NCBI GenBank assembly: GCA_029641185.1
Contig: JAPWGK010000003.1
Coordinates: 1,922,001-1,986,000, forward strand
DNA from: Pseudofabraea citricarpa
Taxonomy: Eukaryota; Ascomycota; Leotiomycetes; Helotiales; Dermateaceae
Reading direction: 5' to 3'
Length of the DNA: 64,000 nt
A model generated the notes under the pieces. That model was not told where the DNA came from. It did not search any database and saw nothing but the letters and a program-made list of their open reading frames with translations. Every line of letters begins with the position of its first letter. Position 1 is the stretch's first letter. The translations under genes and the position numbers were made by a program. This document shows, piece after piece, positions 32,962 to 45,670 of the stretch.

Positions 32962-34411
32962 ATGCCGCGTCATAATTATACAGGGCGGAATGACTATTTC
33001 CCGGAAGGTGGGCGCATTCTTTATTCTAGGGAGGGTGCGAGAGGTAAGTAAGAGGCGAATTCGAAACTTGGCCCATTGCTAACAATGTCCTTATAGTTAT
33101 CTACGATGATTACAATGGTCCCGGAGCACCTAGAATATCAGCCGAAGACATCGCAGCTAGATTTGAAACTGGTAAGTCCATACATTCCACAACGCGAGAA
33201 TCATAAGCTAACGGAGAATAGCCGTTAGGTTGCAAGAAATGGTAAACCGAAGAGTCGAGGAGCGTACGGCTAACCAGACTCCGGAAGCAATGAGAGACCA
33301 AATCCGATCTGTCCTTGCGGAAGAGAGAGCAAAGAAAGAGAAAGAAGAGCTAGAGATAATCCGAGCCGAGGCCAAGGCAGCAAAAGCCCAGCGTTCACGA
33401 GAGGCACAAGAAGAACGCGAGCAAGCCAAAGCCCGCAAAGCCGAGAGATTGAGACAAGAACACGAGCGTGCCGAAGCCGAGAAATTCAAGAAAGCCGAAG
33501 AAGAGCGACTTCGAAAGCTCGATGAGGAAGTCAACGCTAGAGTTAAGGACAAGTTTGAGAAGTTTGAGGAGGGCATTTTCAGTCGGTTTGCAGCTGCAGA
33601 GAAGGCAGAGAAGGAAGCTAAAGAAAGAGCATTCCGATACGAAGCTGAAATTAAAGCTGCTGAAGCAGCTCGAGAAAAGCTCCGCCGCGAGGAAGAGGAA
33701 GAGGAGAGAGAATCTGCTAGGAGACGTGCCAGATATGCTGAGCATATGGAAACTACTGCGCAGTTAGAGCAACAAATTCGGGCCGCTGAAGAGCGAGCAA
33801 GACGACAAGCAGAAGCCGATGCTACTTACGCAAGAATGGATCGAGAGCGAAGGGAAGCCGAAGAGAGAGCAAGACAACGAGCCCGAGCAGATGCTGAATA
33901 TCACAGCGAATACGTCCGTCAACAGAGACAGAGAGATAGGGAAGAGGCAGAAGACAGAGCTAGACGAGATGCCGAGTACGCAGATCGAAGAGAGAGAAGT
34001 CAAGCCAGAACCGACTTTCCCTTCACCGGCCAAGCACCCCGAGAACGCCGCGCACGCTTTGATGAGGACCGCGATGCCGATGATTACCGCAGTGATTACG
34101 GCCGTCCTGCATATGAGTTCCCGCAATCCCACAGACCATATCGAGGTGCACCACAAGCAAGTCAATCACCGCCATACGACTCATACAGAGCTGGGGCAGG
34201 TGCAGATCATGGCTATAGCTCTGGTCCACGTCCACGTCCACGAACTTCACGACCACCGCCCCCATCATCGTTCAATGAGCCCTCCGATCCTCGAGGTTCC
34301 CGATTCGCAACATCACCACAAGCAGGAGATGATCGTGGTCGGCGAACTCGTCATGGTCGTGAATCTAGGGAGACTTCGGTCTGGCCAGACGAGTACGAAG
34401 ATGTCGAGTGA
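32962..34411 (+). CDS. Charged coiled-coil protein of unknown function
   Basis: Three exons, 32962-33043, 33097-33171 and 33222-34411, with introns of 53 and 50 bp; 448 residues. The N-terminal 50 residues (GRNDYFPEGGRILYS, VIYDDYNGPGAPRISAEDIAARFE) look like a short conserved head. Residues about 55-310 are almost continuous Glu/Lys/Arg/Ala helix (KAKEREEAERKR-type), predicted to form a long coiled coil. The last 130 residues are Arg/Asp/Ser/Pro/Tyr-rich and probably disordered (RPRPRTSRPPPPSS). Such composition occurs in cytoskeletal, septal and RNA-binding scaffolds, but I recognise no specific family. The start ATG is favoured because the two introns keep the frame. Confidence 0.75.
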
Positions 34412-35614
34412 GTGAGGGAGTGAGTAAGGGAGCGAGCGAGCGAGCGGCGAAGGATCAACATCAGATCGCGTCACATGTCGGCTATCAAACATCTAAGGGG
34501 GAAAGAGTATTCTCGTTTTCGTTAAACGCTGCTAATTGTCCGTACCCTTTCGGCTGACGTTTCCTCTTAGGATGAATGGATGCCCCATGATGCTCTTTCG
34601 CCTTCGAGCGTCTCTTACAATCCTTTGTACACGAAATGGCACAAAGAGCTGTTCTTTCAACTCTAATCTCGAGAAAGCAAAAGAGTCATCAAACATCCCT
34701 CCCCCTCTTGTTGTACTTTTTGTATCTTGTAAATCTTGTAACTTTACTAGGACAACTGCACATCTCTTGACAGAGAGAGTTGGATTCGCATGCATGCATA
34801 TGCATGTGGGGTTTTGGAGTTTGGTTCTTTTGGAGTTTGATTTGGTTTGGGTTACGGATCATGCAATGGCTATTGCGAGTTGGGGATTCCGGATACGTAG
34901 ATACCCACTTAGATAAACAATAAAGAAAATATTGAAAAACAGAATGAAAGATTGATAGATCCTACTGACCTGTGTATGAGGGAAAGACTTATGATTTGAC
35001 AGTAGGAAAAGTATACCGTAAACAATGATAGTGATCTTCGGAGGGAAAGGAATGAGGTGGATCTAGCAGAAGAGAAGACCCAAATCTCGGCTATCCCTTT
35101 ACCGTAGGAACAAAGAGATGGGTAGAAATATGATAATTTTAGCTTGGAGCTAGAAACCTAGGCAAATTACTAAGTCTCTGCTATAAGATGAACGCATCTG
35201 TATTTGCAACTGAAGCGAGTACATATATACACATGTCCACCATCCGAGGCCTTTTCTCATCTCTGTAGTCTTACGGGAGACAGAGCGCATTAATTTATAC
35301 CCATTCCGTCTCAATGCATGCAAAAGCGTCCACCCAATCAAACCCCCCCTCTCAGAATTCCACATCCAATGCATATGCGTATACGTACAGATACAGCGTA
35401 AAGATACAGTTCCGTATATCCCTTGGTATAAATGCTTCGATCACGGCACGAGGAGAGAGGCTCCCCCCTTGGAGAGCAATAACAATAGCAAACTGTGCAA
35501 AATGCCGGACTCGGCGAGTCGGCGTGTTGCCGTTGTCTATAATGATGTTTTAATGAGGACCTCGTGGCCCCTGGTCTTTGATATTTAATCTCATAAAATT
35601 TTCTCAGCCCGCCA
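34412..35614. other. Intergenic, convergent, 1.2 kb
   Basis: Begins with a GAGT/GAGC microsatellite (34408-34444). A GCATGCATGCATATGCATG palindromic run lies at about 34,788-34,806. No gene seen; both 3' untranslated regions fall here. Confidence 0.5.
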
Positions 35615-37325
35615 TCAAGAGTTCGTACTGTTAAGGATTTCTGTATGCAGTCTTTTGCTCGGATTACCGCCATGATCACCATTCACTGGAACAAATCCAC
35701 GCTTGGTACCTGGGCTCTCTGCTTTGGGTGGAGCTTCTATATCCTTCGGCATGGCAGGTTCAGTTGATCGTTGAACCTCCATTGGGTGGGGAGGCGGTGG
35801 TATGTCAGGCGGTGCTGAGTGAGCGTACCGATTATCATTTACTGCGGGAAAGGTCGGCCGCTCAGGCTGAAATTTATTGATGTCGGGCGCAACCAAATCT
35901 CTTGCTTGTGGTGAGGGCATTTGCATAATGGTTCCTTGATGTGGAGGCCCAGGTACATATTCCGTCGCAAATTGTGGTTGCCCATGACCATTGCTATCGT
36001 TATGCTTTGACTTCGGCTTAGACGACGGCCCAGAACCCGAACTTCTACGTCCTTCGTCACTACCATCAGCACCTTGTCCACCTCGAACTTTGGCCCCAGT
36101 GATGATGGGGATGTGATATCTCTTTCTCATGAAAGCGAGCTTGTTGCTCACGGATTTGGGGTTAGTGTAATTGAGGACTCGAGCCACAGCCGGGATGTTG
36201 ACGTAGAGGGAGCCACCATTAGTGTTTTGCAGGCAAGTCATTATGAAGGTGACATCTGCAGCTGAAATCTCGCTGTCACTGTCTGACCGCTTGGCCAGCA
36301 TGACTTTGGCAATTCCCGATTTATCCATGGTATAACCAGTCTCAAATTCGGCAGTCCTACTTTCTAGTGGTGCTACTTGCGGGCTGTCGGCGTGGTTGAT
36401 GGGAGCGAAGTTTGGAGGGTGTGATGGTAAAGGAATTCGAGTACCCGCGGGCGCGGGCGAGTTATTGGCGGGTGGTGAAATATTATTGCTATCAAATGAT
36501 CGTGCAGCAAGTGATAAATCCATGTTATTGCTGAATATCCGGTTAAGGAATCCAAACTCAGGTGCGCCACTGGCCTTCCACTTTGCATACATAGCATCTA
36601 ATCCGGCATATCGATCTTGGTTACCAGTTGCGTCTTTTCGAAAGTCCTGCACTATAGGTTTTGGCTCCTCTTTTGGTGTCTTTGCTTGGAGAGCTATCAA
36701 CTCGAACTTCGCTTGTTCCCGCTCAGCTTCAATGGTCATGACGGAGTGCCGGAGTATGTGGATTTCCTTGTTTGCATACGAGACCTGATCTTGCAACGCT
36801 TGACGCTCTTGCAGCAGTCTTGCGATGGTTGCGCCATCTCCGTTGCTCGCCGCGGCTGGGGTCTGCTGCCTGGGTATAGAACCGGGACGGTCTTGAGGGT
36901 CCTTGTCGCCAGAACCCGTCGAGGATCCAACCTCATCCACCCTCCTCTTGCGTTTACATTCGACCGAGATCAACTCCTCCTTCAAGGCCTCCTTCAGCGC
37001 CAGCAAGTCCGAATACTCCCACCGGTCGATCCGGGGCACTCCGCGAGAATTCTGGAAGACGGCAGGGTCGGGAAACGAATAGGAATCAGCATGGTACCAT
37101 CTGTATCCGCCGACGTGAATCTTCAAGAACTGGTTGCGTGCAGATTCTGTGGTCTATTAGCGGCAGTTCAAGTATGGGCGTCGTGGTGCAATACGGACCC
37201 TGAAGCCTCCCCAAGCTCTGAGTGATCTCATCGACGAGGCGACCCCGTTCATGCGAGATGATCATAGAGCCCGGTAGGTCGGCCACTTCTTCACGTCGAC
37301 CGGTCAACATTCGGCCTAGAAACAT
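35615..37325 (-). CDS. Unknown conserved fungal protein, 552 residues
   Basis: Exon 1 37325-37199 and exon 2 37146-35615, with a 52 bp intron (GTCCGT..CCACAG, phase 1, GCTAAT branch) joining RLQE-SARNQFLKIHVGGYRWYH. Residues 1-90 look like one folded unit. A short coiled coil (ATIARLLQERQALQDQVSYANKEIHILRH) comes next. A second conserved block lies near residue 335-390: SAADVTFIMTCLQNTNGGSLYVNIPAVARVLNY then NPKSVSNKLAFMRKRYHIPI, which has the look of a small helical DNA- or protein-binding domain seen in uncharacterised ascomycete proteins. The tail is Pro/Ser-rich with basic patches (SKPKSKHND, SKRLH). Possibly nuclear. The donor GTCCGT is weak, so the exon-1 join is the least certain part. 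Confidence 0.68.
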
Positions 37326-37729
37326 TGTCGACTCTGGAAGGGGGGGTTAGATGCTGCAGAGTAGAAGTAGCATCACCATGGCCTCCTCGATCTGACAGTG
37401 ACTTGGCCTTTGTGCGGCAAAGGGCAAAGGGTTTGGGCGGTGGTATCAAGATGTCGCATTCGTCCCGGTCGCGTCGTACTCGGTGGTACAGCTGGCACAG
37501 ACCGGATCACTAGCGTCTTTTTCTCCACGCAACCAACAAGTCGAGGCAATAATAATGCACGAGACTGAGGATTATTAGGAGCAGAAGTACGGTTTCTTAA
37601 GCGTAAAGATACGTTATAACCTAAAACGGGATAAGCGTGGTAGCGTAAGAGGCCCATATACCTGTAAGGGCCCCTAACTAGTACGGCACGGCCGAAATCC
37701 TTAATACAAGAGCGCGTTAGTAACGAGGA
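37326..37729. other. Promoter and transition into the A+T block
   Basis: Normal composition to about 37,540, then a stretch where TpG is scarce but CpG common (ATACGTTATAACC, AAGCGTGG). I read this as the partly mutated edge of the repeat block. Confidence 0.5.
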
Positions 37730-39242
37730 TTTATATTAGAATAAATAGAAATAATTATAATTATAATAATTATATAAAGTACTACCTCTTTATAATATAA
37801 TAGTAGGATTACTCTAGTTTTAAATTATTAAATATATTTAAACCTATTTAAATCTATAGTATTAGAGGTATAAAATTTTTTTTAGGGGTAATATTTTTAG
37901 ATTTTCTTTCACTTATATAAATATATTACTAATATATTTTTTAAGATAGGAATTTTTTTGTTTTTATAACGTATTTATATAATATAAGTACTAAAACCCT
38001 AAAGCTTAAAAAAAAAAATATAATAATAATAAATTTAATATATTTTTTTTATTTATAATATAAGAAAATAATAGTTTATAATAAATATATAAGACTTAAA
38101 CTCTCTTTATATTATACTAATATCTAATAAGTTAACTCTAAGAATTAAGAGTTTCTATAAATATTAAAGTATAATATAAATAAGTAATATTAGTTTCTTT
38201 TTATATAAGATTCCTTTTAAGTAATTCTTTTCTTTTTATAATTATAAATAAAAGCTATATTTTATATATTCTAGCAAGTAAAAAATCTTAATAATTATAC
38301 TTTTTATAATATTAATATATATTACTAACTAATTTTATCTAAGATATTTTTTATTTAGTAATAATTCTAATATTATTAAAAGTAATATTATAAAATACCT
38401 AAAATTATACTTAATCTTATCTTTAATTAACTTATATAATATAAAAAAACTAGGTTATATTTATTAATAATAAATAAATAAATAAAAGCTTATTACTTAT
38501 ATATTATTTATCTTATTAAGCTTTAATTATAACTTATATATTAGGATTCTTAAACTAATATAACTTTTTCTAGTATATTAATCTAACCTTTCTTTCTTAG
38601 ATTATTAGCTTAAAACTAGTAATCTAATAATTAATAATATCTTTTATATTTATTATATATAAAGAAGTAATTAGTAAATCTAAGATTTTCTTCTTAGAAA
38701 TAAAATATTTAATATACTAGAAGTTAAATATTAATAGTTATATAATTATATATTTATATTATCTTTTTTTAGTTAATAATAAAATACTTATACTTATATT
38801 TACTTATTTATTTATAATAAGAAAATCTATCTCTTATATTAATCTTAATAAAGTTATTAATAGTTAAGAACTAGATTATATATTATTAATAAGAGTAATT
38901 AGCTTAAAAGAATAATTATAATTTATAATATATATATAATTATACTTATAAATAATAATATTATTATTATCTTAATCTAGAAGTAATTATTTACTTTAAA
39001 AGTTAATTTTATTTATTAACAAAGATATTAATATTTATATAAATTTCTTAGTCTTTTATAAATATAAGACTTAATTAACTTAAATAAACTTATATACCTA
39101 GGTATTTAAAATACTTTTTTATTATTTTAAACAAGTATCTTAATTAATCTTATATATAAGAGCTATAAAAGCTTCTATAAGTAAGCTATTATTATTTACT
39201 TATTATAAAAGACGATTAACTAGATTAGGTATTTTCTTTAAA

Positions 39243-39314
39243 CTCTTAGAAAGACTCTTAGAAAAACTCTTAGAAAGACTCTTAGAAGAATCCTTAGAAA
39301 AACTCTTAGAAAAA
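39243..39314 (+). repeat. 12 bp tandem repeat, six copies
   Basis: Units CTCTTAGAAARA in six consecutive copies (one begins TCCTTAG). Because the period is divisible by three, it may have encoded a four-residue Leu-Arg-Lys-type repeat in the former element. Confidence 0.85.
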
Positions 39315-40710
39315 GTTTTAGGAGTATTTATTATAAGACTTAAAGTCGAAATTAATAAAGAAATATTTATTATTTTATTTTTAATAAAAAACTTATATAA
39401 AATAATTAAAAAATAATATTAAGGTACGATTTTTTAAATAAAATAAAAATATTTAGGTTAAAAATAATTAGATAATACTAAGTATTAGTAAGACTAAAAG
39501 AACTAGTAGTAAAACTAAGTCTTTTATATAATTTAGTAAATTTAACTTTTTATTTTTTTAATTTTCTTTTAAAAATTAGAAAAGCTCGCTTATAATATTT
39601 CTAAAAATTATATTTTATTTAATCTAATTTAGAAAAATAACTTTTATTTTATTTACCTAAGAGAATTTTATTTTAAATAAGAATAAAAGGATTCTTAAAT
39701 TTAATCCTAAATTTACTAAAGAATTAAGTAAAATAAACGAAAATAATATAAAATTATAAGAGAATCTTAATAATCTTTAAGTAATTATAATATATAAAAA
39801 AAAGCTTAAAAATAAAGAATTATTAGATCTTAAGAAAAGGATTAGAAAAGTTTAAAAAAGATCTAAAGATACTTTAGTACTAAGAATAATTAGTTTATAT
39901 AAAAGATAATCCTAAAATCTTTATTACTTAAAATAATTAGATTAATATATTATTACTAATATTAGAATAAATTTTATAAAAACTTTCTTAAATTTATAAG
40001 AATTAATTATATAAAAGGGATTTTACTCTTAAATTATATTACTAAAAAATATCCTTAGATTATCTATAAATAAATTATAAATACTTATAAAAATCTAAGT
40101 AATCCTTTTTCTAAAGGAATTATTTAAAAAAAAGCCCTAAAGTTTTTATTATAAAAGAAAAAGTTTATTAATACGTCTAGAATAAGAGAGTATCCTAGTT
40201 CTTATTCTTATATTATTAAAATAAGAAGTATTATTAATAACTAGTTTATATATACTTATAAATATCTAACTAGAATAATATTATAAGTATAAATTTATAA
40301 TATAAATAAGTTTTAAGAGAACTTATTAAGTTTTCTTATAATTACTTATTATATAAAAGCCTTAAAAAAAAAGAAGATATATATTTATTATAATTAAATA
40401 TATAACCTATTATTAATAATACTTTATTATAAGTTCTTAGAAGAGAGATTTCTATTAGCTTAAAAGTACTTATATTATTAGAAATAAAATAACTTTATAA
40501 ATATAATTAAGTAATCTCTTAAGCTTTTTTCTTATATTAATTTATTTAAAATAAAGATTATTTTAATTAAAAAGGTTATTAAATACGAAAAATAATCTAG
40601 TATATTTATATATTTGCTTTTACTTATTTACTTCGTTTTAATAAAATATTATAAATTTAATATTATTATATTAAAATACTTAATATTATAATAAGATATA
40701 TTAAGTTATA

Positions 40711-40919
40711 TATTAAGAGAATTATATACTTTTTATTTATATCTCTTAAGTTATAAGTATTCGGTTAAGTCTTAGTACTTCGTATAAATAATATATTATA
40801 TATAAGTTAACGTATTTATAGATAAATTAACTAATTAATTAACTAAGTATTAATATATATTTATAATTATATATATATTATTTATATATATATATAACTA
40901 TAAGATAATTATATTAATA
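40711..40919 (+). repeat. 5' LTR of the copia element
   Basis: 209 bp, matching the 3' LTR along its whole length apart from a 12 bp insertion (TAATTAACTAAT-type duplication around 40,835) and scattered A/G and T/C differences. Shared landmarks: CTTAAGTTATAAGTATTCG and AACTATAAGATA. Confidence 0.8.
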
Positions 40920-43891
40920 TTAATTAGTAGTTTAACTTAACTATTATATAATAATCTTATATACGAAATAAGATTATAGATTAATAAGGTTTTTTAGGAC
41001 TTAATATATAAAGATTCTTAATAAGATTATTAAAGGTAAATCTTAGCTTATTTATTTAATCTAAAAGGATACTTTATAGGTTTAGCTAATATAAAATAAA
41101 AGATATTATCTCTAAATAAAATATTATAACTTTAACTAAAAAAAATCTTTTATAAAACTTATAAGTAATAATAAGTTTTATAATAAAAAGAAAATATCTT
41201 ATTAACCCTAAATAATAAGATAATAAAATTAATATAACTAATATAAATAAATATACTAACGTACTTATTAATACGTATATCGTAGCAAATATTAATATAT
41301 AAAAGAAATAAAAGATAAAAGATAATAGATTATAAGATAATTTTAAGAATATATTTTAAGAATAAATATTAGTAATATTTAATATAATATTAAGGGTAAT
41401 TATATCTAAAGTTTATATATACTTATATATATATAAAGTATTTACTAAACTTAAATTAGGATTTATATCTTATATTTAACTTTTAGTAAATCTCCTAAAT
41501 AAGAAGAAACCTTATATATAAACTAAAGATAAGATTAAGAAATAAATAAAAGCGTATAAAAGGAAATTCGATTTAATATATAAGCTAAAAGATCTAATAT
41601 ATTAGTTACTTCTACTAAGTACTTTATATAATATCTTTATAATAAGCCTAATAATAATACTAGAATAATATATTCGATTATTAATTAAGGATATATATAT
41701 TTTTCCTAGTATAAACTAAGCTTATATAATATAAAGAGAAGAATATAATTCGAACTAATATTTTAACTCTCGTATATCTTAGTCTAATATTTACTTAAGG
41801 TTTACTAGTATCTTAAATCTAAGTCTTTAGCTTAAAAGATAACCTTTTATAACTTTATATTCTTAAGATAATCTTATATAAAGTCTTTTATAATAATAAT
41901 AATACGTTTAAGAACCTAGAGTATTATTAGTTAATAAGTTAATTACTAAGTTAATAAAAATCTATAATATATTAAATAAAAGAAAATATATAAGTAAATT
42001 ATATAATATTCTTAATATAAAAATATAAGTATTTTTTAATTATTATAATAAAATAAAAATACTAGATTATAATTATTATTTAGTATTCTTTATAATACTT
42101 TAAGATAAAACGTCTGAATTTTATTATAATAAAATATTTAGCTAGAACTACGATTTTTATATAATAATATAAATAATAAAAAATTATTTTAAAACTAAAG
42201 AGAATAAGTAATTATATCTCTTAGAGTAATATAAGATTATATTCTAGGAAATTATCTAATAATACCTAGATAAGTTAAAACTTAAATATCTTAAGATCTT
42301 ATTTAATATATTTCGTATAATATAATAAGGATTTTTAGTTTAATATTAAAATAAGTATAACTTATAAGATTAAATATTAAATATATATTATAATATCCTA
42401 GAGTATAATTTCGTATTTTATAAACTAGTCTTAACTTTTAAAAGGCTTTACTTAGAATTAAGATCTATTATTATTATTATTATATAATATAACTAATTAT
42501 TATTATATATCTAAGAGATATTATATAAAAATAATAATAATAATAATAATAATAACTACGTATAATATATAAGTTATTTTAACCTCTAATATAACTAATA
42601 TTAAATTAACTAAAAGTATAATAACTAAACCTAATATTACTAAAGTTATATAAAATATAATAGACTATTAAATTTTAGTTAATTTAAGAAAAAGAAAAGT
42701 TTCTAAGAGGATTAAAAAGATAAAAGAAAATTTAATAATAACTAGAAATATTATATATACTAAAAGCTAGGGTATTAGTCGAGTAATTATATAAATAAAA
42801 AATAAACTAAGATATATATATATTATAAATCTTAAAACTAATATATCTAAGATAATAAATTTAACTAATTCTTAATTAATTTTAAAGGATTACTTATTTC
42901 GTATAAGAATTATCTTAATATTAAACTCTCTTTTAATAAGAAGATATAATAATTTAACGTATTTATTATTTCTATTAATAGCTTAAAAATAATAAGTAAG
43001 ATACTTATTTAGGTTATAAGAATAATAAATAAAAGTAAATATTCTAGTAATACCTAGGTATATTAAACTAAGATAAAAGAAAAAAAGTTTTTATATAAAT
43101 ATTTCTTAATCGATTTTATTAAAAATAATATATAATTTATTAAGATAACCTTAAATAACTAGAAAATAAATTATCTTCTTATAAGATAAGATATTCCTAG
43201 TCCTTAAATAAAGTTAATAAAAAAGCCGGTTATATATAAAATAAATAAGTATATTAATAAGAATAAATATTTATTAGAGATATTCTAAGATATTATATTA
43301 GATATAAAAGTATTAGAGATCTTAATAATAAGAAAACCTTAGTTTTAAGTATTATAATAATAATATTTAAACTTATAATTATATACGAACGATAAAAGTA
43401 ATATTATATATTTTAGGAAGAAACTCTTAATAATAAAAGAAATTATTAACCTTAAGATATTAATTAGAAATATTATATTTTATATTATATTAGTTTTAAT
43501 ATTATTCTTATTTTATATATAAGATATAAATAAGATATTTATATAAATCGATAACCTATAAAATATTTTTATTTAAGGTAAGAAAATTATATTTTTAATA
43601 CGAAAATAAGAATATTTATTTATATTATTAAACTAATTAAAGGTAATTATATTATATTATCTAATAAAATCTAAGTTTAATTAGGTATATTATAGATTTA
43701 GATATTCTTTTATATAAAGATTAATAAAGATTCTTAAGAAAATAAATTAAGATTTTAAGATTCTAATACTTAAGGACTTTATAAAGTTTTATAAGTATTA
43801 TTAAATATATTCTAAATTACTAGGGCGATTTAAATTTATTATTAAGGAAAATATAAATTTTAATTATTTGATAATAATTAATATTATATAT

Positions 43892-44470
43892 TTAGATAAA
43901 AAACTAGTAATATATATAATTAATAAAGTAATATTATTTAATATAATAAAGTTTCTAAAAGATATAAAAATAAAAATAATATAAAATATATTTTATATAT
44001 TATAGATTAATATATACCTCGGTTTATTAGATTTTTTTATATATAATATTAATATAAACTTTATAGTATCTAAGTTTTAATAAAATATATTAGTAATAAT
44101 AACTAAGACTAAGAAAGTTCTTATAAAAACTTATAATAATATTAGGAAAATAAAAAGATATTATATATTTTTATAATATATATACGAAATACTTTATATA
44201 AAATTAAAAGATAAATATATTAATAAAAATATTATTCTTTAGATAATTATAAAAGCTATTAATAATTCTATAAGACCTAATAAACTAATACTTATACTAC
44301 TCGTTTTTAGTATTTACCTAAGGATAAGCTAAGATAATACCTTAGTTATATTTATAATAAAGCGTAAGAAGATAATAAACCTAATAATATAAGAAGTTAA
44401 ACGCTTTTATACCTAGTAATTAGTTAAAAAGATATTAGCTATATAAAATAACTCTCGTATAAACTTAATA
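43892..44470 (+). pseudogene. Copia integrase remnant
   Basis: Frame from 43892 reads through several stops. Recognisable pieces are LFNIIKFLKDIKIKII, INIYLGLLDFFIYN (44,005-44,060), KTYNNIRKIKRYY and AINNSIRPNKLILILLVF. These match the fungal copia integrase core, where the family has A-A-x-F-L, D-x-Y-L-G-x-P-D, E-x-H-N-S-x-G and A-I-N-D-T-x-G-P-N-G-L at the same spacing. The catalytic Asp and Glu codons have become Asn and Lys or Thr-Tyr contexts by G-to-A change. Confidence 0.72.
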
Positions 44471-45039
44471 GTATTATTATTATTATAATTAGATATCTTA
44501 GTATAAAAAGAGAAATAAGAATAAAAAAGATTATATAAGTTAATTAATATTATAAGTAAAACTTATATTATTAATATATCTTATAACCTAATAAATTTTT
44601 ATTTAACTATTATAAAACCTTTTAACTTAAAGTTATAAGATAGCTAACTTAAGAAGTTAATTATAAGAATATAAAGCTTATATTAAGAATAAAAAATAAC
44701 TAGAAGATAAAATTATAAGTACTAGAAGATATTATCTAAACTAAGTAAATTTATATAATACTTATATAACTAAGATTTATACTAATAGTTATATTATTAT
44801 AAAAATTAATTTATTCTCTTAATAAAAGAATTTCTTATAATAATAAGAAAGTCTAATAAGAATTTTATAGTCTAATTTTTATTTTCTTATATATAATATC
44901 CTTCTAATAAGTTATCCTAGCTTATATAAAATATAAGTAATATAAGATAAATAATATTATTAATATATTTAACTTATAAGAAGATTAACATCTTAAGCTT
45001 TTAAGATAATTTTAGGAGTTAGGTATTATTATAATACCT

Positions 45040-45670
45040 AGGTAATCGTTTAAGGAATCTACTAGGAAGAAAGTTAAAGAATTAATTATAAATAATATTT
45101 TCGAATTTATTAGATTTAATTTATAATAATATAAAGAAAGATTTTTAACTTCTAGTTAATATATAAAGTAAAAGAAAAGAAAATAATAACTTTATATAAA
45201 AAGACCTATTATATTATTTAAGCTTATAATAATATAAGAAAGTAATTCGTATTAACTTAGTTACTAATAATCTAAAAAGTAAGCTAATACTTACTTATTA
45301 CTCTTATTATCTCGCTTAATTTATATAAATATATCTTTTATTATTATAATATTACCTAAGTATATATTTAATCTATTATAGATTTAGCTTATTAGATTCT
45401 TATATACCTACTAAAAGAAATCTAATACTAATACCTAAAAGATATAATTATAATAATAAGAAAGCTATTATATAATATTCTAAAAGTAAATATATATTAG
45501 TAAATAATATATTATAAGTATTATATTAATTAATTATAAATATAAATATTTACGTATAATTCATACTTACTTATTTCTAACTCTAAAACTTTTAGAATTA
45601 TAAGTATATAAACTAATAATATATTAATCTTAGGTAATAATACGTTTATTAACTAAGAGGAAAGAAAGCT
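45040..45670 (+). pseudogene. Copia reverse transcriptase remnant
   Basis: Reads with stops: KESTRKKVKELIINNIFEF at about 45,050, then KKT, AYNNIRK, FVLT, then KVS..LLITLIISLNLYK, then YYNIT.VYI (45,340), KLLYNILK (45,460) and finally TNNILILGNNTFIN (about 45,610-45,650). The spacing and residues follow fungal copia polymerases; the last piece corresponds to the Y/Q-x-D-D catalytic loop, with both Asp codons changed to Asn by G-to-A mutation. Inactive. Confidence 0.72.
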
